Source: Coprococcus ammoniilyticus (GTDB lineage Bacteria > Bacillota > Clostridia > Lachnospirales > Lachnospiraceae). Taken from it: a DNA stretch of 64,000 nt. Under the pieces are notes generated by a model, which was given only the letters and a program-made list of their open reading frames with translations, was not told where the DNA came from and ran no database searches. This document shows, piece after piece, positions 1 to 8,264 of this stretch. A program made the translations under genes and the position numbers. Each line of letters begins with the position of its first letter. Within the stretch, counting starts at the first letter, position 1. Where the stretch lies: contig NZ_JAOQJS010000003.1 in NCBI RefSeq assembly GCF_025567345.1, forward strand, positions 186,001 through 250,000. Reading direction: 5' to 3'.

Positions 1-2141
1 AGTAGATAAAAGGAATACGTCCTAAGCCTGCCCTGCGAATACGCTCCACCTCCTGCAATATAAGCATCAATCTCATCCTGTGTAATGAACATCGGATGTT
101 CTTTCCAGGCAAAGCCGTCCCTAGCCTGATAAGGAATCACCTCATCCGCAAACTTCTGAAACTGCTTTGAGATATTTATAGGATTATAATGATGGAAACG
201 CATAATAGAATGATTTTCTTCATAGGCTTCTGCCAGTGCATCCAGTCTTTCATTCAGTTCCGAAAGCCACTGGGAATCCTCCAGCTTTTCTTCCAGATAA
301 TCCGTGATCTCCGGATAGATACTGCGAAGATGTGGTAAATCCTCCTCATCGAAAACAATCTCCGCTACTCCTTCTGCCATATCCCCTTTCATATAGGCAA
401 GAGCCTGGGCGTGTTCTTTTACTGCATTACTTCTTGCCGCATCCAATACAGACTGCGGTGCATATTCACCCTGGTCTAAAAGCTGATGGATACGTCCGCT
501 GACATCTTCCCATGATAAAAATGCCTTATCTAAGATATGGTCTGTAACCGTATGCCCTACTGCGATCTGCATCCCGGTTTCATCAAACCAGACTGAATAT
601 TCATTTCCATCAATCTGAAAACCTTTTCCACCTTTACGGTATTCACGCTTCACAAACTCCGTATATTCCTCCGGTGTCTGTTCACTCATGAAATTATAGA
701 TGATCCGGAGCTGGCTGGCTTTCCGGTTTCCTCCTGTCCGTAAGATCTCATCGACAACTTCCTCTGGAATCGGGATTTCTCCGGCATAAAGGGCAGCTGC
801 CCTTTTCTCGATCTGCCGTCTTTGTTCATCTGCGGTAGGATATTCGGGCAAAGATAAAGCAGAGGCGATCTCTTCCTCTGCTTTACTCAATCCATCTTCT
901 CTTGTATCTTCGACTAACTGTATACCAATTCCGTCAAGATGCTCTCTTCCGCTGTTGCCATCAGTGCGTTCATGTGTGCTGTCCATGCCATCGGATCTGC
1001 TTCCTTGTCCGGTGCCGGATTCTTCTCCAGTAATTTCTCCATCTGGCTGTCCATTCTCTCCTGTGCTGCTTTCTCGATCTGTTCCAGATGGCTGTTCAGC
1101 TTCCCGGTCAGGAACAGGCTCTGATAAAGGCTGTTCTTGTGTTCTTTCAGAAATGTCCTCCGCAGCATCCCATATTTCCCGATCGTCACTTCTTCCTCTT
1201 CGACGGTCAGATTCGGAAACAGATAATCTCCCTTGCGATGATATGTCAATTCCATAATCGGTTCCTCCTTCATTTTCAATATTTTCTTCTTTTTTCGTTT
1301 CTGCATCCTGGTATTTGTTTTCACGAATTAACGTGGTAAAGTTATTATAATTCCTTTCATTGGAATTTTCAACCTCTTTTCTCGCTTCTTCCAGAGAAAT
1401 TTTATGTACGGTCTTTCCAATATCAATCAGAATACTCTCACTGAGCTGGCTTGCCGCATTTCCAAGGAAGGTGAGAACTGACAGACGGTTATAATCTGTG
1501 ATATGCATGAAGTCCTCTTCTTCCAGAAGTTCCATCGGGTCAAGCCCGCATCGCCTGGAAAGCAGATAGTAAACACTGTCTGTTGCCAGCTGACGAAAAT
1601 CACTGCGGATCGTCACCTCATCCAGATCTTCCAGATAAGTACCTTCTACAGCATATTCCAATCCATCCAGGTATTCCTCCAGATTGTCATTGACCATTTC
1701 CCTTGCGACCGCCATCAATGCGTCCTGCAAAGTTGCCGCATCCTTTTCTTCCAGAGCATAGACTTCTGCCAGATGGGTGAGGATCTCTTCTCTCTGGTGT
1801 TCCTGCATCTGCCACAGATACGGGCTTCTGCCCCCGGCTACCATGTGGGTATCCGAAATATCAAACACATAACGGAGTCTGGTATGCTGTCCTGTTTCAT
1901 CAAGCAGGGCGATTCCCCTTGCACCACGGTTCACCCATCGGAACATCTTTTCATTCCATAATTCCAGTGATGCACAGGCCGTTGCTTCCGGATGCTGTGC
2001 ATGGATCAGAAGCTGGTCTGAAAAAGAATAACGGTATAACCTTGATGCTGTGTCCATATAATCCATCCAGTCTCTGGGGGAACCGCTCACTGATACGGCA
2101 TGTTCCTGTGCCAGATCCCGGATGTCCTGTAATTTAGACAT
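1..2141 (-). CDS. N-terminal 713 residues of a very large ICE protein (helicase/methylase class), runs off left edge
   Basis: This is an open frame with no stop from the ATG at 2141 to the window edge, preceded by AAGGAGG. It begins MSKLQDIRDLAQEHAVSVSG and continues with SDQLLIHAQHPEATACASLE and a WVNRGARGIALLDETG segment. In Clostridia ICEs this is the N-terminus of 2000-3000-residue proteins that go on to carry DNA methylase and SNF2/DEAD helicase domains; those domains would lie left of the window, so that part is inference. Roughly residues 290-410 form a Gly/Glu/Ser/Asp-rich, probably disordered linker, and a second gene is nested in another frame there. After the linker the frame becomes ordered again (AEEEIASALSLPE, then IPEEVVDEILRTGGNRKASQ). 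It follows topB by 19 nt, so it belongs to the same operon. Confidence 0.8.
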   Translation of the reverse strand, partial: MSKLQDIRDLAQEHAVSVSGSPRDWMDYMDTASRLYRYSFSDQLLIHAQHPEATACASLELWNEKMFRWVNRGARGIALLDETGQHTRLRYVFDISDTHMVAGGRSPYLWQMQEHQREEILTHLAEVYALEEKDAATLQDALMAVAREMVNDNLEEYLDGLEYAVEGTYLEDLDEVTIRSDFRQLATDSVYYLLSRRCGLDPMELLEEEDFMHITDYNRLSVLTFLGNAASQLSESILIDIGKTVHKISLEEARKEVENSNERNYNNFTTLIRENKYQDAETKKEENIENEGGTDYGIDISSQGRLSVSESDRRRGRSDDREIWDAAEDISERTQEQPLSEPVPDREAEQPSGTDRESSTGENGQPDGEITGEESGTGQGSRSDGMDSTHERTDGNSGREHLDGIGIQLVEDTREDGLSKAEEEIASALSLPEYPTADEQRRQIEKRAAALYAGEIPIPEEVVDEILRTGGNRKASQLRIIYNFMSEQTPEEYTEFVKREYRKGGKGFQIDGNEYSVWFDETGMQIAVGHTVTDHILDKAFLSWEDVSGRIHQLLDQGEYAPQSVLDAARSNAVKEHAQALAYMKGDMAEGVAEIVFDEEDLPHLRSIYPEITDYLEEKLEDSQWLSELNERLDALAEAYEENHSIMRFHHYNPINISKQFQKFADEVIPYQARDGFAWKEHPMFITQDEIDAYIAGGGAYSQGRLRTYSFYL
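914..1255 (-). CDS. TnpV-like protein nested out of frame inside the large ICE gene
   Basis: A 113-residue frame starts MELTYHRKGDYLFPNLTVEE and continues IGKYGMLRRTFLKEHKNSLY and LFLTGKLNSHLEQIEKAAQE. This matches what I know of the transposon-encoded TnpV family in both sequence and length (about 115 residues). The function of TnpV is unknown; it occurs on Tn4451-like and conjugative elements. The start is set by AAGGAGG about 10 nt upstream of the ATG at 1255; a longer frame to 1324 has a lysine-rich extension that looks untranslated. The gene lies wholly within the low-complexity linker of the larger gene, on the same strand but in a different frame, and that frame stays open throughout. 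Both therefore appear to be coding. Confidence 0.7.
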   Translation of the reverse strand: MELTYHRKGDYLFPNLTVEEEEVTIGKYGMLRRTFLKEHKNSLYQSLFLTGKLNSHLEQIEKAAQERMDSQMEKLLEKNPAPDKEADPMAWTAHMNALMATAEESILTELVYS

Positions 2142-2160
2142 ATCGCTTTACCTCCTTGTC

Positions 2161-4257
2161 TTATTTCTTTTTCTTCTTTGGGAATTCCAGATGGAATCTC
2201 GGCTTGCCATCCTCCAGCGTGAGTAACAGATCTGCATCAAATTTCATATCTTTCTTTTTAGAATACAGACCTTTTACATGGGTACAAGCCTTATCAAGAA
2301 GTTCTCTTGCCATCTTTTTATCCAGATTTTTCTCCATGCTTCCCAGGAAACGGTTTTCTTTCCAAAGGGCAAAATCACACTGACGGTTTGAGCAGTAAAA
2401 ATTCTGTTTCCCCTCGAAAACATCACAGCCACAGACCGGACATTTGCCGATCACTTCCCTCTCCATCTGGAATCTCCTGCGTTCCTCTTCCGGTATCTCC
2501 CTGCATACCTCTAAAATCTTACGTACAAGAGAAGTAATCTCTCCCATAAACTGAGTATCTGTAATCTCTCCCTTTTCCATCAGCAACAGCTGGTTCTCCC
2601 ATTCCGCTGTCATTACTGCTGATTTCAGATACTCTGGCATGACCTTTACCAATTCCTTTCCCTCGGTACTTGGTAATATCTGCTTACCCTTTCTCTGTGC
2701 ATAACCGGAAGAAACCAATTTTTCAATGATACTTGCCCTTGTTGCCGGAGTCCCCAGCCCTTTCTTTTCTGTTTCAGAATCAAACTCCTTATTACCGGCT
2801 GTTTCCATTGCAGCGAGGAGCGTATCTTCATTGAATGGTTTCGGCGGAGAGGTATAATGTGTGGTTTTCTCTGCTTTTACTGGAAAAAGCCTCATCCCTT
2901 CTTCATACCCAGCAGGAATCGAAGTCTCTTTTTCCTTTTCCTCCACTGGTCCCGCTTTGACACACAGCTGTTTAAATGCCTTTTCTACTTCCTTAAATCC
3001 CATCTGTACTGGAATCTTCCCTCTGGCTTTAAAATCATGTTCCTGGCACTTTACCGTAATATCTGTCTGCTCATACAGATATTCTTCTCCGGTTGCCTGT
3101 ACCAGCTGCTGACAGATCAGCCTCATCAGATTCTTTTTATCCGCCGGTAAATCAGCAATTCCTTTCTCCACGGCTTCTTTCGTCGGAAGAACCGCATGGT
3201 GATCAGATACCTTTGCATTGTTGATCACCCTTTTTATGCCATGCCCCAACTGTCCATAATCTACAAACGAAAGTAATACTGGCATTTTTCCTACCAGTTC
3301 CTCTACCGAATCTTTCATATCCTCCGTTACAAACTGGCTGTCTGTTCTTGGATAAGTAACCAGCTTTTCTTCATATAATTCCTGTAACATATCCAGTGTG
3401 TGTTTCGCTGTATATCCAAAGTAACGGTTGGCTTCTCTCTGCAGGCTTGTCAGATCATAAAGTTTCGGTGGAAATGATTTCTTACGTTCTTTCTTCATCT
3501 GTGTGACCACAGCGGTCGAACCATTACATAACGCTGCAAGCAGATCCGCAGCTTCTTCATTTGCAATGTTCTCGGAAACTACTGTAAGTTTTCCATCTGT
3601 CAGTGCTACCTTATAAAATGCTTCTTTTTGAAAATGCTCAATCCTCTCCTGCCGTTCTGCAAGCATGGCAAGGGTTGGGGTCTGTACCCTGCCCACAACC
3701 AATCGTTTAAAATATCTCGTGGTGTATGCTCTGGTTCCATTCATTCCGATCAGCCAGTCAGCCTGTGCCCTGCACACCGCAGCCATACAGAAATTCTTAT
3801 ATTCTTCCTCACTTTTCATTGTCTGGAAACCTTTCTGAATGGCGGCATCTTCCATCGAGCTGATCCACAGACGTTTCACTGGTTTCCTGCATCCGGCAAG
3901 CACATACACCCTTTGAAAGATCAGTTCTCCTTCTCTTCCTGCATCACAGCCATTTACCAGATATTCCACATCGCTTCGGTTCATCAGACCTTTTAAGACA
4001 TCAAACTGCTTCTTTTTATCCTTGGAAACTTTCAACTTCCATGCTTCTGGAAGGATTGGCAGATCATCGAACTGCCATTTTTCATATTTCGGGTCATATT
4101 CCTCTGGCTGTGCGTATTCTGCCAGATGTCCTAAGCACCAGCTGACAATACAGCTTTCTCCCTCCAGATAACCGTCCTCCCGCTTATAAGCGGACAGATT
4201 TTTCGCATAACTTTGTGCTACACTTGGCTTCTCTGCGATCACTAAAAATTTAGACAT
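2161..4257 (-). CDS. topB: DNA topoisomerase III (type IA)
   Basis: This 698-residue type IA topoisomerase relaxes and decatenates DNA by transient 5'-phosphotyrosine cleavage; ICE copies are thought to process transfer or replication intermediates. The TOPRIM domain begins at MSKFLVIAEKPSVAQSYAKN and holds DAGREGE (Asp105 region). The active-site tyrosine is Tyr302 in LVTYPRTDSQF. Near the C-terminus is a zinc-ribbon-like cluster (CPVCGCDVFEG then YCSNRQCDFALW), with two CxxC-type pairs. The ATG at 4257 is chosen over an in-frame start at 4326 because AGGAAAGG lies just upstream and the family starts at MxKxLVIAEKPS. A terminator-like hairpin lies between it and the preceding gene. Confidence 0.95.
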   Translation of the reverse strand: MSKFLVIAEKPSVAQSYAKNLSAYKREDGYLEGESCIVSWCLGHLAEYAQPEEYDPKYEKWQFDDLPILPEAWKLKVSKDKKKQFDVLKGLMNRSDVEYLVNGCDAGREGELIFQRVYVLAGCRKPVKRLWISSMEDAAIQKGFQTMKSEEEYKNFCMAAVCRAQADWLIGMNGTRAYTTRYFKRLVVGRVQTPTLAMLAERQERIEHFQKEAFYKVALTDGKLTVVSENIANEEAADLLAALCNGSTAVVTQMKKERKKSFPPKLYDLTSLQREANRYFGYTAKHTLDMLQELYEEKLVTYPRTDSQFVTEDMKDSVEELVGKMPVLLSFVDYGQLGHGIKRVINNAKVSDHHAVLPTKEAVEKGIADLPADKKNLMRLICQQLVQATGEEYLYEQTDITVKCQEHDFKARGKIPVQMGFKEVEKAFKQLCVKAGPVEEKEKETSIPAGYEEGMRLFPVKAEKTTHYTSPPKPFNEDTLLAAMETAGNKEFDSETEKKGLGTPATRASIIEKLVSSGYAQRKGKQILPSTEGKELVKVMPEYLKSAVMTAEWENQLLLMEKGEITDTQFMGEITSLVRKILEVCREIPEEERRRFQMEREVIGKCPVCGCDVFEGKQNFYCSNRQCDFALWKENRFLGSMEKNLDKKMARELLDKACTHVKGLYSKKKDMKFDADLLLTLEDGKPRFHLEFPKKKKK

Positions 4258-4274
4258 AATCCTTTCCTTTCTAC

Positions 4275-4303
4275 AAAAAAGGCAGCCAAGATTTCTGGCT
4301 GCC
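4275..4303 (-). terminator. Intrinsic-terminator-like hairpin upstream of topB
   Basis: On the minus strand an 8-bp perfect stem (GGCAGCCA/TGGCTGCC) with a 7-nt loop is followed directly by TTTTTT. It sits after the DUF4366 gene and only about 18 nt before the topB start. It could reduce read-through into topB and the large downstream gene rather than end the operon. Confidence 0.7.
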
Positions 4304-4339
4304 CCTGTCCTTATTACTGTTTCCATCTCTTAAAAACGC

Positions 4340-5023
4340 TTATTCTTCTTTTTCATCGTCCTCTTCATTTACATACGGACCGTCTGAAAATTCAAGCTGT
4401 TCACTTACATAATCTTCGTCCTTACTGCGTCCATGTTTCTTATAGACTGCGATTCCTGCAAAGCCTAAGATTGCTGCAACTACGATAGCTGCAAGACCTT
4501 TCACATTCATTCCGCTTTTCTCTTCTTTCTTCACTTCGGTTTCCTCCTCTGCTGCTGGTGTAGTCTCCGGTGTGGTTTCCGGGATCACTACGGTTGATTC
4601 TTCAGTTTCCTTGTCTTTTTCTGTTTCATCCAAAAATTCTGCCAGATCGTTCTCATCGACCAGAGACATCATATATACGTTCTCTGTATTACTGGAACGG
4701 TCAATGACCATGTAAAAAGTATTCCCCTTTTTCGTCTGGATAGTAAGGAACTGTTTTGTATCATCATTTTCCTTATCATCTACAAGCTGGGCATTTCCCG
4801 GTGTAGAAAAAGCGGAATTGTTACTCTCTCCACTCACCCTTCCGGTATCCTCTTTCTTCTCCGTATCTTCGGTTGTTTCCGTAGAAGTCTCCTGCACTAC
4901 TTCTGTCGTTGTCTCTTCTGCCGGTGGATTCGCATTTGCATAGACAGTAGCAATAGATGTCCCGGAAAGCATCGTTACCACCATGGCAAGCATCAGCAGT
5001 TTCTTTACCACTTTATTCCTCAT
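4340..5023 (-). CDS. DUF4366 (CD1107-type) membrane-anchored mobile element protein
   Basis: This 227-residue exported protein has a signal sequence at the N-terminus (KKLLMLAMVVTMLSGTSIAT), a Thr/Glu-rich low-complexity extracellular region, a compact segment around QFLTIQTKKGNTFYMVIDRS, and one C-terminal membrane helix (GLAAIVVAAILGFAGIAVYK) followed by a charged tail. This architecture matches the DUF4366 family, always found in Clostridia ICE transfer operons next to the NlpC/P60 hydrolase and DUF4315. Its exact role is unknown; it is presumably a surface part of the mating apparatus. Its ATG lies inside the last codons of the preceding DUF4315 gene (11-nt overlap), so translation is probably coupled. 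Confidence 0.85.
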   Translation of the reverse strand: MRNKVVKKLLMLAMVVTMLSGTSIATVYANANPPAEETTTEVVQETSTETTEDTEKKEDTGRVSGESNNSAFSTPGNAQLVDDKENDDTKQFLTIQTKKGNTFYMVIDRSSNTENVYMMSLVDENDLAEFLDETEKDKETEESTVVIPETTPETTPAAEEETEVKKEEKSGMNVKGLAAIVVAAILGFAGIAVYKKHGRSKDEDYVSEQLEFSDGPYVNEEDDEKEE

Positions 5024-5342
5024 CGTCTAAAACCTCTCTTTCTGCCACCTGCCCCACAGGTGGTCTGTTATCGCTTTCTTTTTGGGGTGTCTCCTTGGTA
5101 TCTTCCACTGTGATACCGCCGTCCTCATTCATCTGAATCGTAACGGTTCCTTTCTGAATCCCGTCAAGCAGTACCAGCAGCTCCCGACTGCCCAGCTTCA
5201 TAGAACGAAATGATTTGATAATCTCCATATCTTCCATCTGCTGTTTTAAAGTATTCTGCCGTTTCAGATGTTCCTGAAGCTCTGCAATCTTATCCTCTGT
5301 TTTCTGAATATCATCCAGAATCTTTTTCAATTTCATGTTCAT
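5013..5342 (-). CDS. DUF4315 family protein
   Basis: This 109-residue protein has an N-terminal coiled coil (LKKILDDIQKTEDKIAELQE) and an acidic tail. Length, coiled coil and position directly before the DUF4366 gene match DUF4315, a conserved ICE protein of unknown function. The start at 5342 is chosen because AGGAGG lies about 10 nt upstream; the longer frame to 5438 would run into the preceding hydrolase gene. The protein probably bridges or regulates the two exported neighbours, but that is inference from context only. Confidence 0.8.
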   Translation of the reverse strand: MNMKLKKILDDIQKTEDKIAELQEHLKRQNTLKQQMEDMEIIKSFRSMKLGSRELLVLLDGIQKGTVTIQMNEDGGITVEDTKETPQKESDNRPPVGQVAEREVLDDEE

Positions 5343-5358
5343 CTGCCTGTCACCTCCT

Positions 5359-7827
5359 CTAATGCAGACGACCAAATGCCATAAAATGTTCCTGCCAGTA
5401 GGCACTTGCAATACTTGTATATTGCACCGGCTTACCACAATGGATCATCATGTTATTGCCGACATAGATTCCAACATGACTCGCTCCACTTGTGTTATAG
5501 GTTCCCTGGAAGAAGATCAAGTCTCCCGGTTTTGCTTCCGATGGAGATACCTGCGAACAGTGAGAACGAAGTCCATCGGCGGTACATCTTCCAATATTCC
5601 ATCCATTTCCACAATTATTGATAACCCAGCTTACAAATCCGGAACAATCAAATCCACTTGGGGAATAGCCACCCCAGACATAAGGAACTCCCAGATATTT
5701 CTCTGCTTCCCGGATCATCTTTGCAAACTGTGGATCAGATAAAGCATCTGCCGGTATGGTATAACCAAAACCTCCACTTCCGGTGGGTATGCTGTTTAAG
5801 TCAAACAGGTAATCACGATTTCCATAATATTTGTTATACGCATCGTATCTTTCCTGTTCTTCTTCCGTCATGCGGCTTCTCAATACGGTATCCAGATTGC
5901 GATTTGTCATCGTCACATCCAGACGGTTTACTTCCTTCGTTGTCGTAACCTGCACTTCCTGGCTTCCATTGCTGTCTGCTATGTATGCCTCCCATGTCTG
6001 GTGCCCGTGTGCGGAAGCTGCTGCATGGTTATCATAATAAACATCAAACTGAACACCATATCTTGCAAAAGCTCCGGTATCTTCTACTACATATTCCACA
6101 CCATTCATAATGACATGGGTTCCCATCGGTACAAAAGGATTTGATGCATCTACTGCGATTGTATGATTGGCTGTCGGCATCGCACCGCTGGCTGTCGGTC
6201 CTCCACTCCACTGCCCACAGCAGATGGAGCAGTTACAATACCCACTGGTGACAACCTGTCCCAGTGATTCTCCTACCCGGACTGTCTTTGTTTCGGTAAC
6301 TGTCTCCCTGGTAGAATCTGTCGTAATACCATACTGCTGACGGAAAATGGACTCTATCTCCTCTGCCACTTCATCATAAGTAAAACCACCGTATTTTACT
6401 GTCAGATAAGAGATCAGCTGATATGGATTATGGCCAATCTCATCAATCTGGTACCGGTATTCATCGTAATCCGGATGCGTGGATTCCATCTGATTGATCT
6501 GCGTATTTAAGGCTTCTTCTAATGCCCGGTATGCATTTTCAGCGGCATAAATGTCCTCATCTGTACTGGAATAACTGGTGGAAATAATGGCAGACGAAGC
6601 TCCCTGCAGGGATGCACTGCAGCTGGTAAAACTTGCTGCAATCAAGACAAAGATCAATCCAAAGATAGCAACTGTAGCAAAAATCCCACGGTTTTGTGCC
6701 GCAATCATTTTGACCGCATCTTTCGCCTTTTCTGTAAATTTCTGTGCTGAAGTAATCATGGCATCCTTTGCCTTTTTACTCTGCTTTGCTGCCTGATACT
6801 GTTTCTGATAGCGTTTCTTCTGGAACAGTTTTTGCAATGCAGATTTTCTTTTCTGCTCCGCTTCCTTCTTCACCATATTTTTTGCTTCATTTCCATAAAC
6901 AGATTCAAACATCAGCCTGCTTTTTTCTGCTTCATCAAGAACGCTTTCTTTCAGTCTTTTTGACTGTTCCCTCCTTTGCTTTAAGCGTTCCCTTGTATAA
7001 ATGGATTTTCTTGCAAGGCTCTCTCCTGCAAGCTCTGCCCGGTGTGCCCCTTCTACCGCAGCATTATCCTCTTCTGCCTCATGGGTTTTCCAATGAGCCG
7101 CCGTAGCCGCAGCATCTTTCACGACAGATGCAGAACTTCGGATACCGATACCGGCTCCATGTACCATGCCATCACTTTCATCGCCAAACGATAATCTGGA
7201 ACTCTTTTTCCGCTGTTCTTTCAGCACACGTTCCCGCTTCGATTTGCCTTTGATCTCCTCCGAAAATCCATCCAGAGACTCTTCTGCCACTTCTGAAGTT
7301 TCCCTGTACCGGGTAGCTTCTCTCTTTGCCGTCTTGCTTTCTTCGGAATCCTCCTTTTCCTTCCGTCTTTCTTTTAACGCATAATCTCTGACCATCTTTT
7401 TCTTACGGAGATCCCGGCTGTCTGCAACCGTTTCCAGATAAGCCCGTTCTCCTCTTGGCTGTCCACGGATGCTCTCACTGCGAAATGCGGATTTCGTTGC
7501 AGCTGTGCTTTCATCGGCTACTTGTTCCCTATCCAGTTCTCCATCTATATCTTGTTCTGACTTCTCATCCAGTACAGATTCTCTACTATATCTGGTTTTT
7601 TTTGAACTTTGCTCCGGATGTTCTGTTTCCCTTTTTTCATTGATATGCTCACGCCTTCTCTTACTGAAATCCAGTTCATCTTTTTTTTCACTACGGGAAA
7701 CCTCTGTATCCATATCCCGTCCAGTGATCCTTTTTTCTTCTTTATTCCGAAGGTTCTCTTCTCTAAGACCATCACGACTCATCTTCTGGACGGTTTTATC
7801 TCTCGCCTTATACTCATGCTCCTGCAA
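5359..7827 (-). CDS. CD1108-family cell-wall hydrolase with 3D and NlpC/P60 domains
   Basis: About 822 residues. The first about 380 are highly charged, repetitive and rich in Lys, Arg and Glu, and should stay in the cytoplasm. One membrane helix follows (IFATVAIFGLIFVLIAASFT). Outside the cell come a 3D/double-psi-barrel-like domain (VTSGYCNCSICCGQWSGGPT to DTGAFARYGVQFDVYYDNHA) and a C-terminal NlpC/P60 peptidase with catalytic Cys728 (GFDCSGFV), His784 (ASHVGIYV) and His796. It should locally cut peptidoglycan to admit the conjugation channel, as homologues in ICE operons do. The start is uncertain: TTG at 7827 lacks a strong ribosome-binding site, and Met16 is an alternative. Confidence 0.88.
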   Translation of the reverse strand: MQEHEYKARDKTVQKMSRDGLREENLRNKEEKRITGRDMDTEVSRSEKKDELDFSKRRREHINEKRETEHPEQSSKKTRYSRESVLDEKSEQDIDGELDREQVADESTAATKSAFRSESIRGQPRGERAYLETVADSRDLRKKKMVRDYALKERRKEKEDSEESKTAKREATRYRETSEVAEESLDGFSEEIKGKSKRERVLKEQRKKSSRLSFGDESDGMVHGAGIGIRSSASVVKDAAATAAHWKTHEAEEDNAAVEGAHRAELAGESLARKSIYTRERLKQRREQSKRLKESVLDEAEKSRLMFESVYGNEAKNMVKKEAEQKRKSALQKLFQKKRYQKQYQAAKQSKKAKDAMITSAQKFTEKAKDAVKMIAAQNRGIFATVAIFGLIFVLIAASFTSCSASLQGASSAIISTSYSSTDEDIYAAENAYRALEEALNTQINQMESTHPDYDEYRYQIDEIGHNPYQLISYLTVKYGGFTYDEVAEEIESIFRQQYGITTDSTRETVTETKTVRVGESLGQVVTSGYCNCSICCGQWSGGPTASGAMPTANHTIAVDASNPFVPMGTHVIMNGVEYVVEDTGAFARYGVQFDVYYDNHAAASAHGHQTWEAYIADSNGSQEVQVTTTKEVNRLDVTMTNRNLDTVLRSRMTEEEQERYDAYNKYYGNRDYLFDLNSIPTGSGGFGYTIPADALSDPQFAKMIREAEKYLGVPYVWGGYSPSGFDCSGFVSWVINNCGNGWNIGRCTADGLRSHCSQVSPSEAKPGDLIFFQGTYNTSGASHVGIYVGNNMMIHCGKPVQYTSIASAYWQEHFMAFGRLH

Positions 7828-7856
7828 ATCTCACCATCCCCTTTACTGTTTACCTG

Positions 7857-8168
7857 TTATTCTGCTTTATCCTGATAGCTCTCCCATTTTTCCAGTACCT
7901 CATCTGCCAGTCCTGCAATGGAATCTGTCAGCTTATCTGTAAGTCTTTCACTCAATGTTCTTCTTGCAGCCAAGCAGGAAGTAATCCCCATAAAGTCAAT
8001 CAGTTCCGCTAAATACAGCAGATCATCTAACATCTCGCCAAACACCTCCTCCCCGTTACTGTCCTTTCCTTTTTCTAAAAGTTCTTTATAATTGTCTGCA
8101 CAGATTCTCTCTGCAAATACACAGCAAGGTTCCCCATTGCATCTCTCAAAATTCGTATAATCTCTCAT
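7857..8168 (-). CDS. Small hypothetical ICE protein
   Basis: A 103-residue protein starting MRDYTNFERCNGEPCCVFAE, acidic and mostly helical, with four Cys in the N-terminal third but no spaced metal-binding motif I recognise. GGAGG lies 8 nt before the ATG at 8168, which is preferred over the in-frame ATG at 8183. It sits between virB4 and the NlpC/P60 gene, just after a terminator-like hairpin. I do not recognise a named family; its position suggests a transfer accessory protein. Confidence 0.65.
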   Translation of the reverse strand: MRDYTNFERCNGEPCCVFAERICADNYKELLEKGKDSNGEEVFGEMLDDLLYLAELIDFMGITSCLAARRTLSERLTDKLTDSIAGLADEVLEKWESYQDKAE

Positions 8169-8198
8169 GTAGTGATCCTCCATTTCATTCTTGGGCAG

Positions 8199-8226
8199 AA
8201 AAAAGGCCGGAAATCTTTTCCCGGCT
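8199..8226 (-). terminator. Terminator-like hairpin after virB4
   Basis: On the minus strand GCCGGGAAA pairs with TTTCCGGC around a short loop, followed by TTTTTT. It lies about 40 nt after the virB4 stop and just before the next gene's ribosome-binding site, so it may attenuate rather than end transcription. Confidence 0.6.
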
Positions 8227-8264
8227 CATCCCCTGCTTTTGTTCTATTTTGTTTTTTATATTTT

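Noticed and set aside
955..1257. 100-codon plus-strand ORF opposite the nested TnpV region
   Set aside because: It is the reverse complement of the codon-aligned low-complexity linker, without a ribosome-binding site.
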